A DNA stretch of 63,730 nt, taken from contig JAHFBG010000013.1 in NCBI GenBank assembly GCA_023250155.1, forward strand, positions 1-63,730. The letters are read 5' to 3'. The DNA is from Candidatus Melainabacteria bacterium (lineage in GTDB: Bacteria > Cyanobacteriota > Vampirovibrionia > 2-02-FULL-35-15). The position numbers and the translations under genes were made by a program. The stretch's first letter is position 1; every line of letters begins with the position of its first letter. Under the pieces are notes generated by a model. That model was not told the origin of the DNA. It worked only from the letters and a program-made list of their open reading frames with translations, and did not search any database. Below are positions 8,292 to 17,760 of this stretch, in pieces.

Positions 8292-9227
8292 ATGAAAGAT
8301 GTATCAAAAAAAATAAAAACATTAAGAATAGCAGAAGCCCAAGCTAGATTAAAAATAAGTCCTGAGACCATAACACTAATTAAAGAAAATAAAATACCAA
8401 AAGGGAATCCATTAGAGGTTTCTAAAGTGGCTGGTATTCAAGCAGCAAAAAACACATCACAAATTATTCCATATTGCCATCAGCTCTCACTTGATTATGT
8501 AGGGGTAGATTTTAAATTCGATGGGAACTTAATACTTATAACCGTTACTGTTAAAGCAATTTATAAGACTGGAGTAGAAATGGAAGCTCTAACCGCTGCT
8601 TCAGTCGCTGCATTAACTATTTACGATATGTTAAAGATGCTTGATGAATCTATGGAAATAGAAAGTGTCAAACTTCTAAATAAACAAGGGGGGAAATCAG
8701 ATTTTAAACAATATTTTAAAACTCCTCCAAAGGCAGCAGTCCTTGTTATGTCAGATTCAATTACAAGTGGTAAGAAAAGTGACGAGTCCGGTCAAATCAT
8801 AGTTGACAAATTAAAAAGTGAAGATATTGATGTAATTGATTATAAAATAATTCCCGATGATTTTGAAGAAATCAAAAATAATCTGAAAAAATATTCTGAT
8901 GATATGAAGATCGATATAGTTTTAACTACTGGTGGAACAGGTTTCAGTCCACGTGATATTACCCCTGAAGTTATGAAGGAAATTATTGAAAGAGAGATTC
9001 CTGGTATTCCAGAAGTACTTCGTGCTTTTGGACAAGAAAGAACCCCTTATTCAATGCTATCAAGGGGTAAAGCTGGACTTCGAGGGAAAACTTTGATTAT
9101 AAATCTTCCTGGCTCAAAAGGTGGTGTGGCAGATTCTCTTGATAGTTTATTTCCAGCCATTTTGCATTCACTTAAAACAATCCAGGGATTCAATCATGAT
9201 ATAAAAAAAGAAAAGGTGGTTGTATAA
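8292..9227 (+). CDS. moaCB: MoaC-MoaB/Mog fusion protein of Moco synthesis
   Basis: Two Moco enzymes in one polypeptide. From the ATG at 8292, the first ~145 residues are MoaC (starts MKDVSKKIKTLRIAEA, with QIIPYCHQLSLD and TGVEMEALTAAS), the cyclic pyranopterin monophosphate synthase. Residues from about 155 on are a MoaB/MogA molybdopterin adenylyltransferase (LTTGGTGFSPRD, INLPGSKGG). The reading frame is open back to a TTG at 8247, but homology argues for 8292, although the ribosome binding site there is only purine-rich. MoaC-MoaB fusions are known elsewhere. Third gene of the operon, directly abutting moeA. Confidence 0.92.
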   Translation: MKDVSKKIKTLRIAEAQARLKISPETITLIKENKIPKGNPLEVSKVAGIQAAKNTSQIIPYCHQLSLDYVGVDFKFDGNLILITVTVKAIYKTGVEMEALTAASVAALTIYDMLKMLDESMEIESVKLLNKQGGKSDFKQYFKTPPKAAVLVMSDSITSGKKSDESGQIIVDKLKSEDIDVIDYKIIPDDFEEIKNNLKKYSDDMKIDIVLTTGGTGFSPRDITPEVMKEIIEREIPGIPEVLRAFGQERTPYSMLSRGKAGLRGKTLIINLPGSKGGVADSLDSLFPAILHSLKTIQGFNHDIKKEKVVV

Positions 9228-10460
9228 ATGATTCCATATGATGAAGCTTTATCAATCATTCTTGCTAACTCAAGTCCAATTGGAATAAAAAGCTTAGGAT
9301 TAGCAAAAACAACTGGTTATGTACTTGCTAAAGATATTTTAACAAAACACAACATTCCATTTTTTGATAATTCTAGTGTAGATGGTTTTGGGATTAGAAC
9401 TTCTGATCTTGTTAACTCATCACCTGAAAGTCCTGCAAAACTTCGCTTGATTGGAACCATTCAAGCAGGAGACTTACCAAGCATAAGACTACTTCCTGGA
9501 ACTACAATTAAAATTCTTACAGGAGCCAAAATACCAGATAGCGTAGAAGCTATCGTAATGAAGGAGTATGCAAAAGAAAGTGGTAGCTATGTTTATTTAT
9601 ATAAGGTTGCAGATAAGTGGGAGAATATAAGAAGAGAAGGTGAAGAATTTCGAATGGGTAGCCGAGTTATATCTCAAGGAACTCTTATAACTCCTCCTGT
9701 AATTGGGTTATTAGCTACATTAGGTTACAACAAATGTTCAGTATATTTAAAGCCTAAAGTTTCAATAATTGTAACTGGAAGTGAATTAGTAAAACCTGGA
9801 AAGAAGTTACCTAAAGGGAAAATATATGAGTCTAATTCTTATGCACTTGTAAGTGCATTTAATGAACTTGGGATATATGATTTAAATGTTGTCACAGTTA
9901 AAGATGATAAAAAATTAATAAAAAAACACCTTAAAAAAGCTTTACGAAGTTCAGATGTGATTGTTACTGTTGGTGGGATTTCAGTTGGTGACTATGATTT
10001 TGTAAAAAATATTGTATCTTCTCTTGGAGTTAAAACACTGTTTACTAAAGTTGCAATAAAACCAGCAAAGCCAAACTATTTTGGCACAATTACAGATAAA
10101 AAAAGATTTAAAAAATTAGTATTTGGACTTCCAGGGAACCCTGTTTCTGCACTTATTTCCTTCCAGCAACTAATTAAACCAGCCATCTTAAAAATTATGG
10201 GCACAAAATCTTTGATTCCATTTAAGACAAAAGCAGTTTTAACTGAAACTTTAAGCAAAAAACCTGGACGACTTGAATTTGTACGTGGAGTACTAGAACA
10301 AAAAAATGACGATTTATTAGTTCAGCCTACAAAAGGTCAAGGTTCTCATATGCTTAGTGGAATAGCAAATGCTAATTGTTTAATTTATTTCCCTAAAGAA
10401 CAAAAGTCATTAGCAAAAGGTGAAAAAGTTAATATAGAATTGTTGGATTGGAATAAATAG
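9228..10460 (+). CDS. moeA: molybdopterin molybdenumtransferase MoeA
   Basis: Inserts molybdate into adenylated molybdopterin. The 410-aa protein has the N-terminal MoeA domain (IPFFDNSSVDGFGIR, GDLPSIRLLPGTTIKILTGA), the central MoCF-like domain (IIVTGSELV, VTVGGISVGDYDFV, VFGLPGNPVSALISF) and the C-terminal domain IV ending near GEKVNIELL. It follows moaCB without a gap. Its TAG stop overlaps the GTG start of the next gene by one base. Confidence 0.95.
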   Translation: MIPYDEALSIILANSSPIGIKSLGLAKTTGYVLAKDILTKHNIPFFDNSSVDGFGIRTSDLVNSSPESPAKLRLIGTIQAGDLPSIRLLPGTTIKILTGAKIPDSVEAIVMKEYAKESGSYVYLYKVADKWENIRREGEEFRMGSRVISQGTLITPPVIGLLATLGYNKCSVYLKPKVSIIVTGSELVKPGKKLPKGKIYESNSYALVSAFNELGIYDLNVVTVKDDKKLIKKHLKKALRSSDVIVTVGGISVGDYDFVKNIVSSLGVKTLFTKVAIKPAKPNYFGTITDKKRFKKLVFGLPGNPVSALISFQQLIKPAILKIMGTKSLIPFKTKAVLTETLSKKPGRLEFVRGVLEQKNDDLLVQPTKGQGSHMLSGIANANCLIYFPKEQKSLAKGEKVNIELLDWNK

Positions 10461-11224
10461 TGGATCTATCAACTCCTTCTGTTATATGGCTTATAGTTTT
10501 TATATTTCTTGTTGCTATGCTTTATTCATCTGTAGGACATGGAGGAGCTTCTGGTTATCTAGCTATTCTTTCATTAGTTGGTGGTGTAAGTCAAAATGAA
10601 ATGTCAACTACTGCATTAATATTAAATTTATTTGTTTCACTTATTGCATTTATATCTTTTTACAAAGCAGGTCACTTTTCATTAGCTCTTAGTTGGCCTT
10701 TTATAGTTTTATCAATACCTATGGCATTTCTAGGAGGGATGATTCAACTGGATAATCATACTTATTATTTACTCCTTTCATTTGTATTGATTTTAGCTGC
10801 AATTAAATTGGCAATAAATATTCCATTAAAAAAGTCAAATGGAAATAACAATACAATTGAAAAACAAAAACTCTATTATTCACTACCAATCGGTGCTGGA
10901 ATTGGACTTTTATCAGGAATAGTAGGAGTAGGTGGAGGGATATTTCTTAGCCCTTTAATTATTTTCTTACGATGGGGAGATTTAAAACAAACATCTTGTA
11001 CCAGTGCTTTTTTTATTTTTGTAAATTCGATTGCAGGGCTACTAGGAAGACACTATCAGCATAGACTTGAAGTAGGTGATTTATGGATACTACTAATTTC
11101 TGCATTTCTAGGTGGACTAGTTGGTTCATATATTGGGGCTAAAAAGTTCTCAGATTTAACATTATCTAGGACTTTAGCCATTGTTTTGTTTATAGCTGCC
11201 ATAAAGCTAATCCTTAAGTATTAA
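10460..11224 (+). CDS. TauE/SafE-family anion exporter
   Basis: A 254-aa inner-membrane protein with about eight hydrophobic segments and two pseudo-repeat halves, as in the TauE/SafE (sulfite/sulfonate exporter) family. Early Gly-rich SSVGHGGASGYLAIL and mid-protein GIGLLSGIVGVGGGIFLSPL are the paired family motifs. The start is GTG, overlapping the moeA stop. The position at the end of the Moco operon suggests movement of a sulfur oxyanion, or perhaps molybdate, but the substrate cannot be read from sequence. Confidence 0.85.
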   Translation: MDLSTPSVIWLIVFIFLVAMLYSSVGHGGASGYLAILSLVGGVSQNEMSTTALILNLFVSLIAFISFYKAGHFSLALSWPFIVLSIPMAFLGGMIQLDNHTYYLLLSFVLILAAIKLAINIPLKKSNGNNNTIEKQKLYYSLPIGAGIGLLSGIVGVGGGIFLSPLIIFLRWGDLKQTSCTSAFFIFVNSIAGLLGRHYQHRLEVGDLWILLISAFLGGLVGSYIGAKKFSDLTLSRTLAIVLFIAAIKLILKY

Positions 11225-11257
11225 AGAGACCATTACTTGGATTGATGTATAAAGCTA

Positions 11258-11295
11258 AATAGAACAGTATCTTTAATAAAGAATACTGTTCTATT
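11258..11295. promoter_or_regulatory. 38-bp near-perfect palindrome upstream of narK
   Basis: Perfect 13-bp arms, aatagaacagtat (11258-11270) and atactgttctatt (11283-11295), with an inner loop that can pair further (cttt/aaag). It ends 22 bp before the narK start. No T-run follows it on the plus strand, so an operator is as likely as a terminator of the Moco operon. Confidence 0.55.
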
Positions 11296-11317
11296 AGACA
11301 AGAAAGGCAATATTAGA

Positions 11318-12880
11318 ATGAGCATATCTGAACGTATAGGAAAAATAACAACAAATTGGGAAGTTGAGAATCTTGATTTTTGGGAATCAACAGGGAAAAA
11401 AGTAGCATTTAAGAATTTATGGATTTCATTATTTTGTTTAATGATGGCTTTTTCCGTATGGCTTATGTGGAGTGTTATTACTGTTCAAATGAAAAGCTTA
11501 GGGTTTCCATTTGATGATAAACAACTTTTCACTCTTACTGCAACTGCTGGATTATGCGGTGCCACACTTAGAATTCCTTCTTCATTTCTTGTAGCAATTG
11601 CAGGAGGAAGAAATATAAACTTCCTTTTTACTATTTTATTACTTATTCCTACTATTGGTACTGGTATAGCGCTTCAAGACAAAAATACCCCTTACAGTGT
11701 TTTTATAATTTTAGCTGCACTTTCAGGAATTGGAGGTGGGACATTTGCTCCTTCAATGTCAAATATAAGCTTTTTTTTTCCAAAGAGAATGCAAGGGCTT
11801 GCATTAGGTTTGAATGCAGGTCTTGGAAATCTTGGGGTTAGTGTTACACAGGTTTTAATTCCAATTATAGTTACTTATCCTATCCTAACTTCACTAACTG
11901 GTAATGGTTTACCCCTTGTGCAAGCAATCGGCAATAAAGATATTGGAACATTAACATATATTCAAAATAGCGGTTTTGTTTGGGTTCCTCTCTTAATCTT
12001 ATTTGCAAGCTTAGCTTTTATAGGAATGGATAACTTACCAATTCATAATATTGGCAACAACTTATCAGCTATTTTTAAAGCCTTTGGTCCATTAATTGTA
12101 GGTTATATAAGTGCCTCTATTGGACTTTATTTACTTCTCTCATTAAATATTAATATGTGGATTGCTCTTCCCATAACGATTTTCACAACAGTACTTCTTA
12201 TGAAAGCATCTCCTAGTGGTGTTAGAAAAAGTTTAGAAAATCAATTTCAGATTTTCAAGAATAAGCACAATTGGATCATGTCTCTTTTATACACCATGAC
12301 ATTCGGTTCATTTATTGGTTATTCAGCTGCACTCCCTTTGCTTATAAAAGTAGTTTTTGGAATTTTACCAGATGGTTCTATAAACCCTAATGCTCCAAAT
12401 CCCTTTCACTATGCATGGCTTGGACCATTAATTGGATCAACCTGTCGTCCAATTGGTGGGTGGATTTCTGATAAATTTAGTGGGTCAAAGGTTACGCTAA
12501 TCAACACTATATTTATGATTGCTGCAGCACTAGGTGTTTCACATTATATAAAGATTGCAGGAAGTTCTCAAACACCAGAGTTAGTATTTATGCCATTTCT
12601 TACTTTATTTTTAGTCCTATTCATTACAACTGGTATTGGAAATGGTTCTACTTTTAAAATGGTACCCATGATTTTTGAACCCAAGTTAGCAGGTCCTGTA
12701 TTAGGGTGGATTTCTGCAATCGCTGCTTATGGAGCATTCATAGTTCCTAGCATTTTTGGAGCACAAGTAAAAGCCCATACTCCAGAACATGCTCTTTATG
12801 GTTTTGCAACTTTTTATGTGTTTTGCTTACTTATTAATTGGTGGTTTTATGTACGCAAAGGTGCAGAAGTAAAATGCTAA
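11318..12880 (+). CDS. narK: nitrate/nitrite transporter NarK
   Basis: MFS transporter of the nitrate-nitrite porter family, bringing nitrate in (or exchanging it for nitrite) for the cytoplasmic NarG. The 520-aa length and about 12 membrane segments fit. The nitrate signature is clear near residue 145 (GGGTFAPSMSNISFFFPKR) followed by the Gly-rich GLNAGLGNLGVS. A second nitrate-signature-like Gly-rich stretch (TGIGNGSTFKMVPMIF) lies in the C-terminal half. A 40-residue cytoplasmic N-terminal extension resembles NarK of proteobacteria. AAGAAAGG is the likely ribosome binding site. It sits between the Moco genes and an acyl-CoA dehydrogenase, on the strand opposite to the nar operon. Confidence 0.94.
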   Translation: MSISERIGKITTNWEVENLDFWESTGKKVAFKNLWISLFCLMMAFSVWLMWSVITVQMKSLGFPFDDKQLFTLTATAGLCGATLRIPSSFLVAIAGGRNINFLFTILLLIPTIGTGIALQDKNTPYSVFIILAALSGIGGGTFAPSMSNISFFFPKRMQGLALGLNAGLGNLGVSVTQVLIPIIVTYPILTSLTGNGLPLVQAIGNKDIGTLTYIQNSGFVWVPLLILFASLAFIGMDNLPIHNIGNNLSAIFKAFGPLIVGYISASIGLYLLLSLNINMWIALPITIFTTVLLMKASPSGVRKSLENQFQIFKNKHNWIMSLLYTMTFGSFIGYSAALPLLIKVVFGILPDGSINPNAPNPFHYAWLGPLIGSTCRPIGGWISDKFSGSKVTLINTIFMIAAALGVSHYIKIAGSSQTPELVFMPFLTLFLVLFITTGIGNGSTFKMVPMIFEPKLAGPVLGWISAIAAYGAFIVPSIFGAQVKAHTPEHALYGFATFYVFCLLINWWFYVRKGAEVKC

Positions 12881-12894
12881 AAAAGAGTAAATAA

Positions 12895-12924
12895 GCTTTT
12901 TGTGTGATTTATTCACCAAAAAGC
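12895..12924. repeat. 30-nt hairpin, copy 2 of a three-member family
   Basis: 8-bp stem gctttttg/caaaaagc, one unpaired T, 4-bp stem gtga/tcac, loop TTTAT. Same lengths, bulge and loop as the hairpin at 1851-1880 but different stem bases. It lies between narK and the acyl-CoA dehydrogenase, 64 nt before the latter's start. A locally GC-rich stretch (12925-12975) follows, as downstream of copy 1. Confidence 0.6.
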
Positions 12925-12988
12925 GACGTGAAGGAAGAGCGAGTTGAGCATTCGTGCAAAACGAGCGGTAGTCAGAAAAAATAATATT

Positions 12989-14131
12989 ATGATTGATTTT
13001 AGTTTAAGCGATGAACAAAAAGAGCTACAAAGATTAGCTCATGAATTTGCTCTTAAAGAAATACGACCAAATGCAGAATCACATGACAGAGAAGGTAAGT
13101 TTCCTCTTGATATTGCAAAAAAAGCATTTGAAGTAGGACTTATGAATCTAAGTATTCCAGAAACCTATAATGGAGCAGGTTTTGGAGTATTAAATGAGGT
13201 TTTAATAGCAGAAGAATTGGCATGGGGATGTTCTGGTGTTAGCACTGCAATTGGTGTAAATCATTTGGCTTGTGCACCACTAATAATTGCAGCAAGTGAA
13301 GAACAAAAGAAAAAGTATTTAGGTATGTTAACTAGGGAAGTAGGATTTGCATCATATGCAGTCACTGAACCTCAATCAGGCTCAGATGTGTCTAGCCTTC
13401 AGACTACTGCAAAGCTAGTAGGAAATGAATACATTATAAATGGCTCAAAACAATGGATAACAGGAGCAAGCGTAGCAAAATGGTTTTATGTTTTAGCTAA
13501 AACTGATTCAAGCAAAGGACACAAAGGAATAAGTGCATTTATAGTAGATGCAAATTTACCAGGTATTAAAATCGGTAAAAAAGAAGATATGATGGGACAA
13601 CGTGCATCTACTACTCATTCCATAACATTTGAAGAAGTAAAAATCCCAAAAGCAAATCTCCTTGGACAAGAAGGAGACGGATTTAAAATAGCCATGAAAG
13701 CTTTTGATAAAACCCGTCCAGGAATTGCAGCAAGTGCCATAGGTGTAGCAAGAGCAGGAATGGAACATGCAATAGAATTTGCAAAATCAAGAGTGTCTTT
13801 TGGCATACCTATAGCAATGCATCAGGGAATAAATTTTCTAATTGCTGATATGGCTTGTGAAATTGAAGCTGCAAGACTTTTAGCATGGCAGGCAGCATGG
13901 GCAACAGACAATGGTATACGAAACACAAAGCTTGCAGCCTATGCTAAAAGATTTGCAGGAGATGTAGCCATGAAAATCACTACTGATGCTGTACAGATAT
14001 TGGGTGGTTATGGTTATTCAAATGAATATCCTGTAGCAAAATTAATGCGCGATGCAAAAATATTCCAAATTTACGAAGGAACATCACAAATACAAAGACT
14101 TATTATTGCTAAAGAAATATTTTTAAGATAG
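12989..14131 (+). CDS. acyl-CoA dehydrogenase
   Basis: FAD enzyme introducing a trans double bond into acyl-CoA thioesters, passing electrons to ETF. From the ATG at 12989 it is 380 aa (start MIDFSLSDEQKELQRLAHEF), the standard length. An upstream in-frame TTG at 12944 would add 15 unrelated residues and is not preferred. Visible are YAVTEPQSGSDVSS (FAD-binding), QWITGAS, and the catalytic Glu in FQIYEGTSQIQR near the C terminus. The pattern resembles short/branched-chain or butyryl-CoA enzymes. No ETF or thiolase genes are nearby. Confidence 0.93.
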   Translation: MIDFSLSDEQKELQRLAHEFALKEIRPNAESHDREGKFPLDIAKKAFEVGLMNLSIPETYNGAGFGVLNEVLIAEELAWGCSGVSTAIGVNHLACAPLIIAASEEQKKKYLGMLTREVGFASYAVTEPQSGSDVSSLQTTAKLVGNEYIINGSKQWITGASVAKWFYVLAKTDSSKGHKGISAFIVDANLPGIKIGKKEDMMGQRASTTHSITFEEVKIPKANLLGQEGDGFKIAMKAFDKTRPGIAASAIGVARAGMEHAIEFAKSRVSFGIPIAMHQGINFLIADMACEIEAARLLAWQAAWATDNGIRNTKLAAYAKRFAGDVAMKITTDAVQILGGYGYSNEYPVAKLMRDAKIFQIYEGTSQIQRLIIAKEIFLR

Positions 14132-14159
14132 AAAAAGATTTCTAGCAAACTCTTTTTCT
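14130..14159. terminator. bidirectional stem-loop between convergent genes
   Basis: Perfect 9-bp arms, agaaaaaga (14130-14138) and tctttttct (14151-14159), lie between the acyl-CoA dehydrogenase and the radical SAM gene and overlap both 3' ends. The A- and T-rich arms suit a shared terminator. Confidence 0.5.
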
Positions 14160-16166
14160 AGAAACATCACGAAAGAAATGTGGGAGCAGCCAAGAAAGAA
14201 AAAAATACAAAAAGCTTGTAAATAAAAAGCTTTCTTGAATGATTGTTGAAGCTAATTTTTGCACGTTAATTTTATAGAATTGTACTTTAACAATATCTTT
14301 TCTAGTTTTACTCCAATATTTCTTAAAAGAACTCCTTGAGTATATTAATGATTGAGAGAATATATTATGTTTTTTTATCCACAACCCAAAAGAAGAAGGA
14401 ACAATAAGTTTTTTCAATTGACCCATCTTAGGGGATGATTTCATAATATCTAAAATAGCACTGCAATATACAGACTTTAATTCATCAAATTTTAGATCAT
14501 GCCATAATTTGGGAGCTTTCCAATATTTTTGGAGTTTTTCAACTACTACTTGTTCAAGTACACTTCTACGTCTTGTTTGTAGCCAAACCTCTTCCATTTC
14601 CAACATAAGCTTTATCCATAGCTTCATTTTACGAAAATTATCTTTTGTTTGTTTTATAAAATGTTTTAATGGTGTGTCAATTTGATATCCAGGACGTCGT
14701 TGTAATCTATCTTTGAACCTAATAATTCCTTCTATCATTGGATGTCCATTTTCTATAAAGATAGAATTCTTATAAAACAAACATTTCATAAAAACTTCCC
14801 AATAGTTTTCAGAAGAAACACGTTTTAAAATCTTTACCATATTGTCAAGTGAATAAAATGAAGTCCATGCATCTTTATATGCAGACATTAATTCATCCTT
14901 AGTCATATTGGGATGTTCCATAGTGACATGGAAGGAGTCATATTTGTTAAGATCAGGATCAATCCAAGTACTGTTTTTTCTAAGTTGGGTATGATCTTCT
15001 GATCCAGGAAGTGGTGTCATGATGAAAAAAGATGCTTGCTCAGGACCTAATTCAGATTTTAAAAACTCTATATCTTCACGAACAGACGTAGGGGTATCAA
15101 ATGGAAAACCAATAATATAAGCAATGTGCGTATCAATATTATGCTTTCTATATACAGAAATTAACTCTTTAAATTCTTCCACACGATTATGTTTTTTTCC
15201 TACTGACTGAAGATTCTTAGGGTTTAAACTTTCCATTCCAATAAATACATGCTTACAGCCAGCCTGGCTTGCTTTTTCTATAAAACGTGGGATTTTATAT
15301 GATTGTGTATCAACCTGAATCATAAATTCAATTGGTATTTTTTCTTCATTGCGAAGCTTTATTAGACCATTCAAAATAGCTTCCCAGTTTTTATTTCTAG
15401 AAAAATTATCATCTGTAAAGAAGTAAAAAAGTACTTTATGTTTAATATAGTTTTCTTTAAGTAGCTCCAAGATTTTGTCAACATCACGAAAACGCATCAT
15501 ACGCCCATGAACATTAATCACGGTACAAAAAGAACAATTAAAAGGACAGCCACGACCACAGTCAAGCGTTGTATAGTTAGAAGAAATAAAACGTTTTAAA
15601 TACTCTTTATTCACATGCGGCAATGGAGCAAAACGTATATCTGGTGCTTCACAAAGAAAGTTATATATTGGTTCTAATTTATTTTCAAGAGCATCCCGTA
15701 GAACCCCTTCCCACTTCCATTCTGCTTCACCTGCAATTACCGTCACACCTAAATCAATTAGTCTGTTTATCTCCATTGCTGGTGTAAGATTCATACACAG
15801 GGAACCACTAATATGAAAGCCACCAATCAACACAGTTATATTACTCTTCCTAAATTCAACAGCAAGATCTGAAGCCCTAGGAAATTGATTTGATTGAACC
15901 CCTACAAGACATACAATAATCTTTGTATTATTTCTTTTATTTTCATTAGCAATCGCTTTAATATCAACTTTTTGAACACTTTCATCAATTAGCTTAATCT
16001 TCCAATGCAATTCCTTACCTAATACTTCTCTTTTTCTTACATCATCAGTTAGTCCATATAAACATGCAAGCGTATTGCTTGGTAAAACACCTTTCCAGTG
16101 CCTTACTACATATCCATCATCATCATAACGAGAAGGTTTAATTAGATAAACTGATAGTTTTTTAAT
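14142..16166 (-). CDS. B12-binding-domain radical SAM protein with no canonical start codon
   Basis: Cobalamin-binding radical SAM protein of unknown substrate. The first canonical start is a TTG at 16010, giving 622 aa. In-frame coding sequence clearly continues about 50 codons upstream (KKLSVYLIKPSRYDDDGYV, then HWKGVLPSNTLACLYGL), which looks like the true N terminus. The only sensible start there is an ATT at 16164-16166, one base from ATG, giving 674 aa. No ATG, GTG or TTG occurs in frame between it and the upstream stop. Next comes the B12-binding fold (KIIVCLVGVQSNQFPRA, VLIGGFHISG), then the SAM cluster motif (GRGCPFNCSFC) and a long C-terminal region with a hydrophobic end. It may be the last gene of the nar operon or have its own promoter. 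Confidence 0.8.
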   Translation of the reverse strand: MKKLSVYLIKPSRYDDDGYVVRHWKGVLPSNTLACLYGLTDDVRKREVLGKELHWKIKLIDESVQKVDIKAIANENKRNNTKIIVCLVGVQSNQFPRASDLAVEFRKSNITVLIGGFHISGSLCMNLTPAMEINRLIDLGVTVIAGEAEWKWEGVLRDALENKLEPIYNFLCEAPDIRFAPLPHVNKEYLKRFISSNYTTLDCGRGCPFNCSFCTVINVHGRMMRFRDVDKILELLKENYIKHKVLFYFFTDDNFSRNKNWEAILNGLIKLRNEEKIPIEFMIQVDTQSYKIPRFIEKASQAGCKHVFIGMESLNPKNLQSVGKKHNRVEEFKELISVYRKHNIDTHIAYIIGFPFDTPTSVREDIEFLKSELGPEQASFFIMTPLPGSEDHTQLRKNSTWIDPDLNKYDSFHVTMEHPNMTKDELMSAYKDAWTSFYSLDNMVKILKRVSSENYWEVFMKCLFYKNSIFIENGHPMIEGIIRFKDRLQRRPGYQIDTPLKHFIKQTKDNFRKMKLWIKLMLEMEEVWLQTRRRSVLEQVVVEKLQKYWKAPKLWHDLKFDELKSVYCSAILDIMKSSPKMGQLKKLIVPSSFGLWIKKHNIFSQSLIYSRSSFKKYWSKTRKDIVKVQFYKINVQKLASTIIQESFLFTSFLYFFLSWLLPHFFRDVSRKRVC

Positions 16167-16275
16167 TTTAGTTTTAGTGTTAATAGTATTTTAAGGAGAT
16201 TTTAAATTATTATTTTCGACAAAGTAATGATATATGAATATAGAAAAAAAATTATCATCCTACAGAATGGTTTAT

Positions 16276-17760
16276 TTAATCTTTCAAAGAAGCCTGAACA
16301 GTTTGGCCAATTTCTCTAATAATCTGAAGGAAAATCTCTATATGCTTTTTATTCGTTCTATGATTTATACAACAAGCTCTCAGAACAATATTTTCTCTAA
16401 CTAAGGTGCCTGTTATAAATACCCTTCCATCTTTTTCAATAGCATTCAAGAGTTCTTGATTAAGTTTATTTAAGTATTCATCGTTATGTTGATATTTCTC
16501 ATCAGAGGTTTTATACCTAAAGCAAAGCACAGACAGAATAGCTGAAGATAAAACCTCAAAATCATCCGATAAATCAATTAGTTCTTCCAAATATTTAATA
16601 GTTTTAATGTTTTCTTCAATAGATTTTCTTATTAAATCGGCTCCATAAGTCTTAAAAGTTGCCCATATTTTTAGTGCTCTAAAGTTTCTGGAAAGTTGAA
16701 AAGTATGTTCCATAAACTCAAAACGTGTTGATTTCTCCATATCTAATCTAAGGTAATCTGGAAGAATACTAAAGGTGCCTCTCAATGCCTCTACATTCTT
16801 TACTAATGCACATCCGGCTTCAACAGGTGCATATAACCATTTATGAGGATCAAGTGCAATTGAATCTGCCAATTCAAGTCCTTTAAACAAATCACCCACT
16901 ATGTTTGTTCCTGCAGCAGGACCACCATAGGCTGCATCAATATGAAACCATAAATTATACTGTTTGCAAATATCTGCAATTTTATACAAAGGGTCAACAG
17001 CACCAGTATTCACAGTTCCAGCATTGGCAACAACACAGATAGGATAATAATTGTTTGCTTTATCATTTATGATTTGTTTTTCTAAGTCATCAATGTTTAT
17101 TGTAAAGTCATCATTTGTTTTTATTTTTCTTAGATTTCTTTTTCCTATACCAAGTGAATCTATACTCTTTTCAATACATGAATGAGTTTCAGTTGAAGCA
17201 TAGACAGTAAGTTGGGGACCTGCTTTTAATCCATCTTTAGATACATCAAATGGAGCTTTTACTTTTCTTGCAGTAGCAAGACAGCTCATATTTGCTGCTG
17301 AACCACCACTAACAAGAGAACCACCGCTATTTGGATAATGAAGTGGATAGTGAATAAACTCTCCAATCCACTCTACTACTTGTTTTTCCATTTCAGCACC
17401 CACTGGTGAACAATGCCACTTTGAACAAATTTGATTTAGTGCAACACCAATCATCTCTGCCATAATCCCTGCTTGAGTACCAGATGATGCTACATATGCT
17501 AAAAAATAAGGACTTATATTCAAAGTAGATGTCTTTATTACATCGTCTTTGATTTTATTCAATACATTATCTGGTTCAAATGAATGTTCTGGTAGATCTT
17601 CATAAAATAATTTTTGTACATCTTCTGGGTTAAGCCCTGAAAACACTTTTCTTTCTTCAAGTCCTGAATACAAATCTGCAACAATATCTGAGACTTTATA
17701 AAGTAATTTTTTAAACTTATCTCTATCTAAATCAAGATTCATAAGTTGTAACATAAGCAT
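16276..17760 (-). CDS. group II PLP-dependent decarboxylase (aromatic amino acid/glutamate type)
   Basis: A 494-aa fold-type I PLP enzyme of the aromatic-L-amino-acid decarboxylase family. It has GGSAANMSCLATARK (phosphate binding), YASTETHSCIEKS with the ring-stacking His, FHIDAAYGG with the pyridine Asp, and the Schiff-base Lys in LDPHKWLYAP. The amino acid substrate cannot be told. Its ATG overlaps the stop of the upstream barrel gene by one base, so it is translationally coupled to the nar operon, an unexpected partner. Internal methionines at residues 3 and 7 are alternative starts. Confidence 0.9.
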   Translation of the reverse strand: MLMLQLMNLDLDRDKFKKLLYKVSDIVADLYSGLEERKVFSGLNPEDVQKLFYEDLPEHSFEPDNVLNKIKDDVIKTSTLNISPYFLAYVASSGTQAGIMAEMIGVALNQICSKWHCSPVGAEMEKQVVEWIGEFIHYPLHYPNSGGSLVSGGSAANMSCLATARKVKAPFDVSKDGLKAGPQLTVYASTETHSCIEKSIDSLGIGKRNLRKIKTNDDFTINIDDLEKQIINDKANNYYPICVVANAGTVNTGAVDPLYKIADICKQYNLWFHIDAAYGGPAAGTNIVGDLFKGLELADSIALDPHKWLYAPVEAGCALVKNVEALRGTFSILPDYLRLDMEKSTRFEFMEHTFQLSRNFRALKIWATFKTYGADLIRKSIEENIKTIKYLEELIDLSDDFEVLSSAILSVLCFRYKTSDEKYQHNDEYLNKLNQELLNAIEKDGRVFITGTLVRENIVLRACCINHRTNKKHIEIFLQIIREIGQTVQASLKD

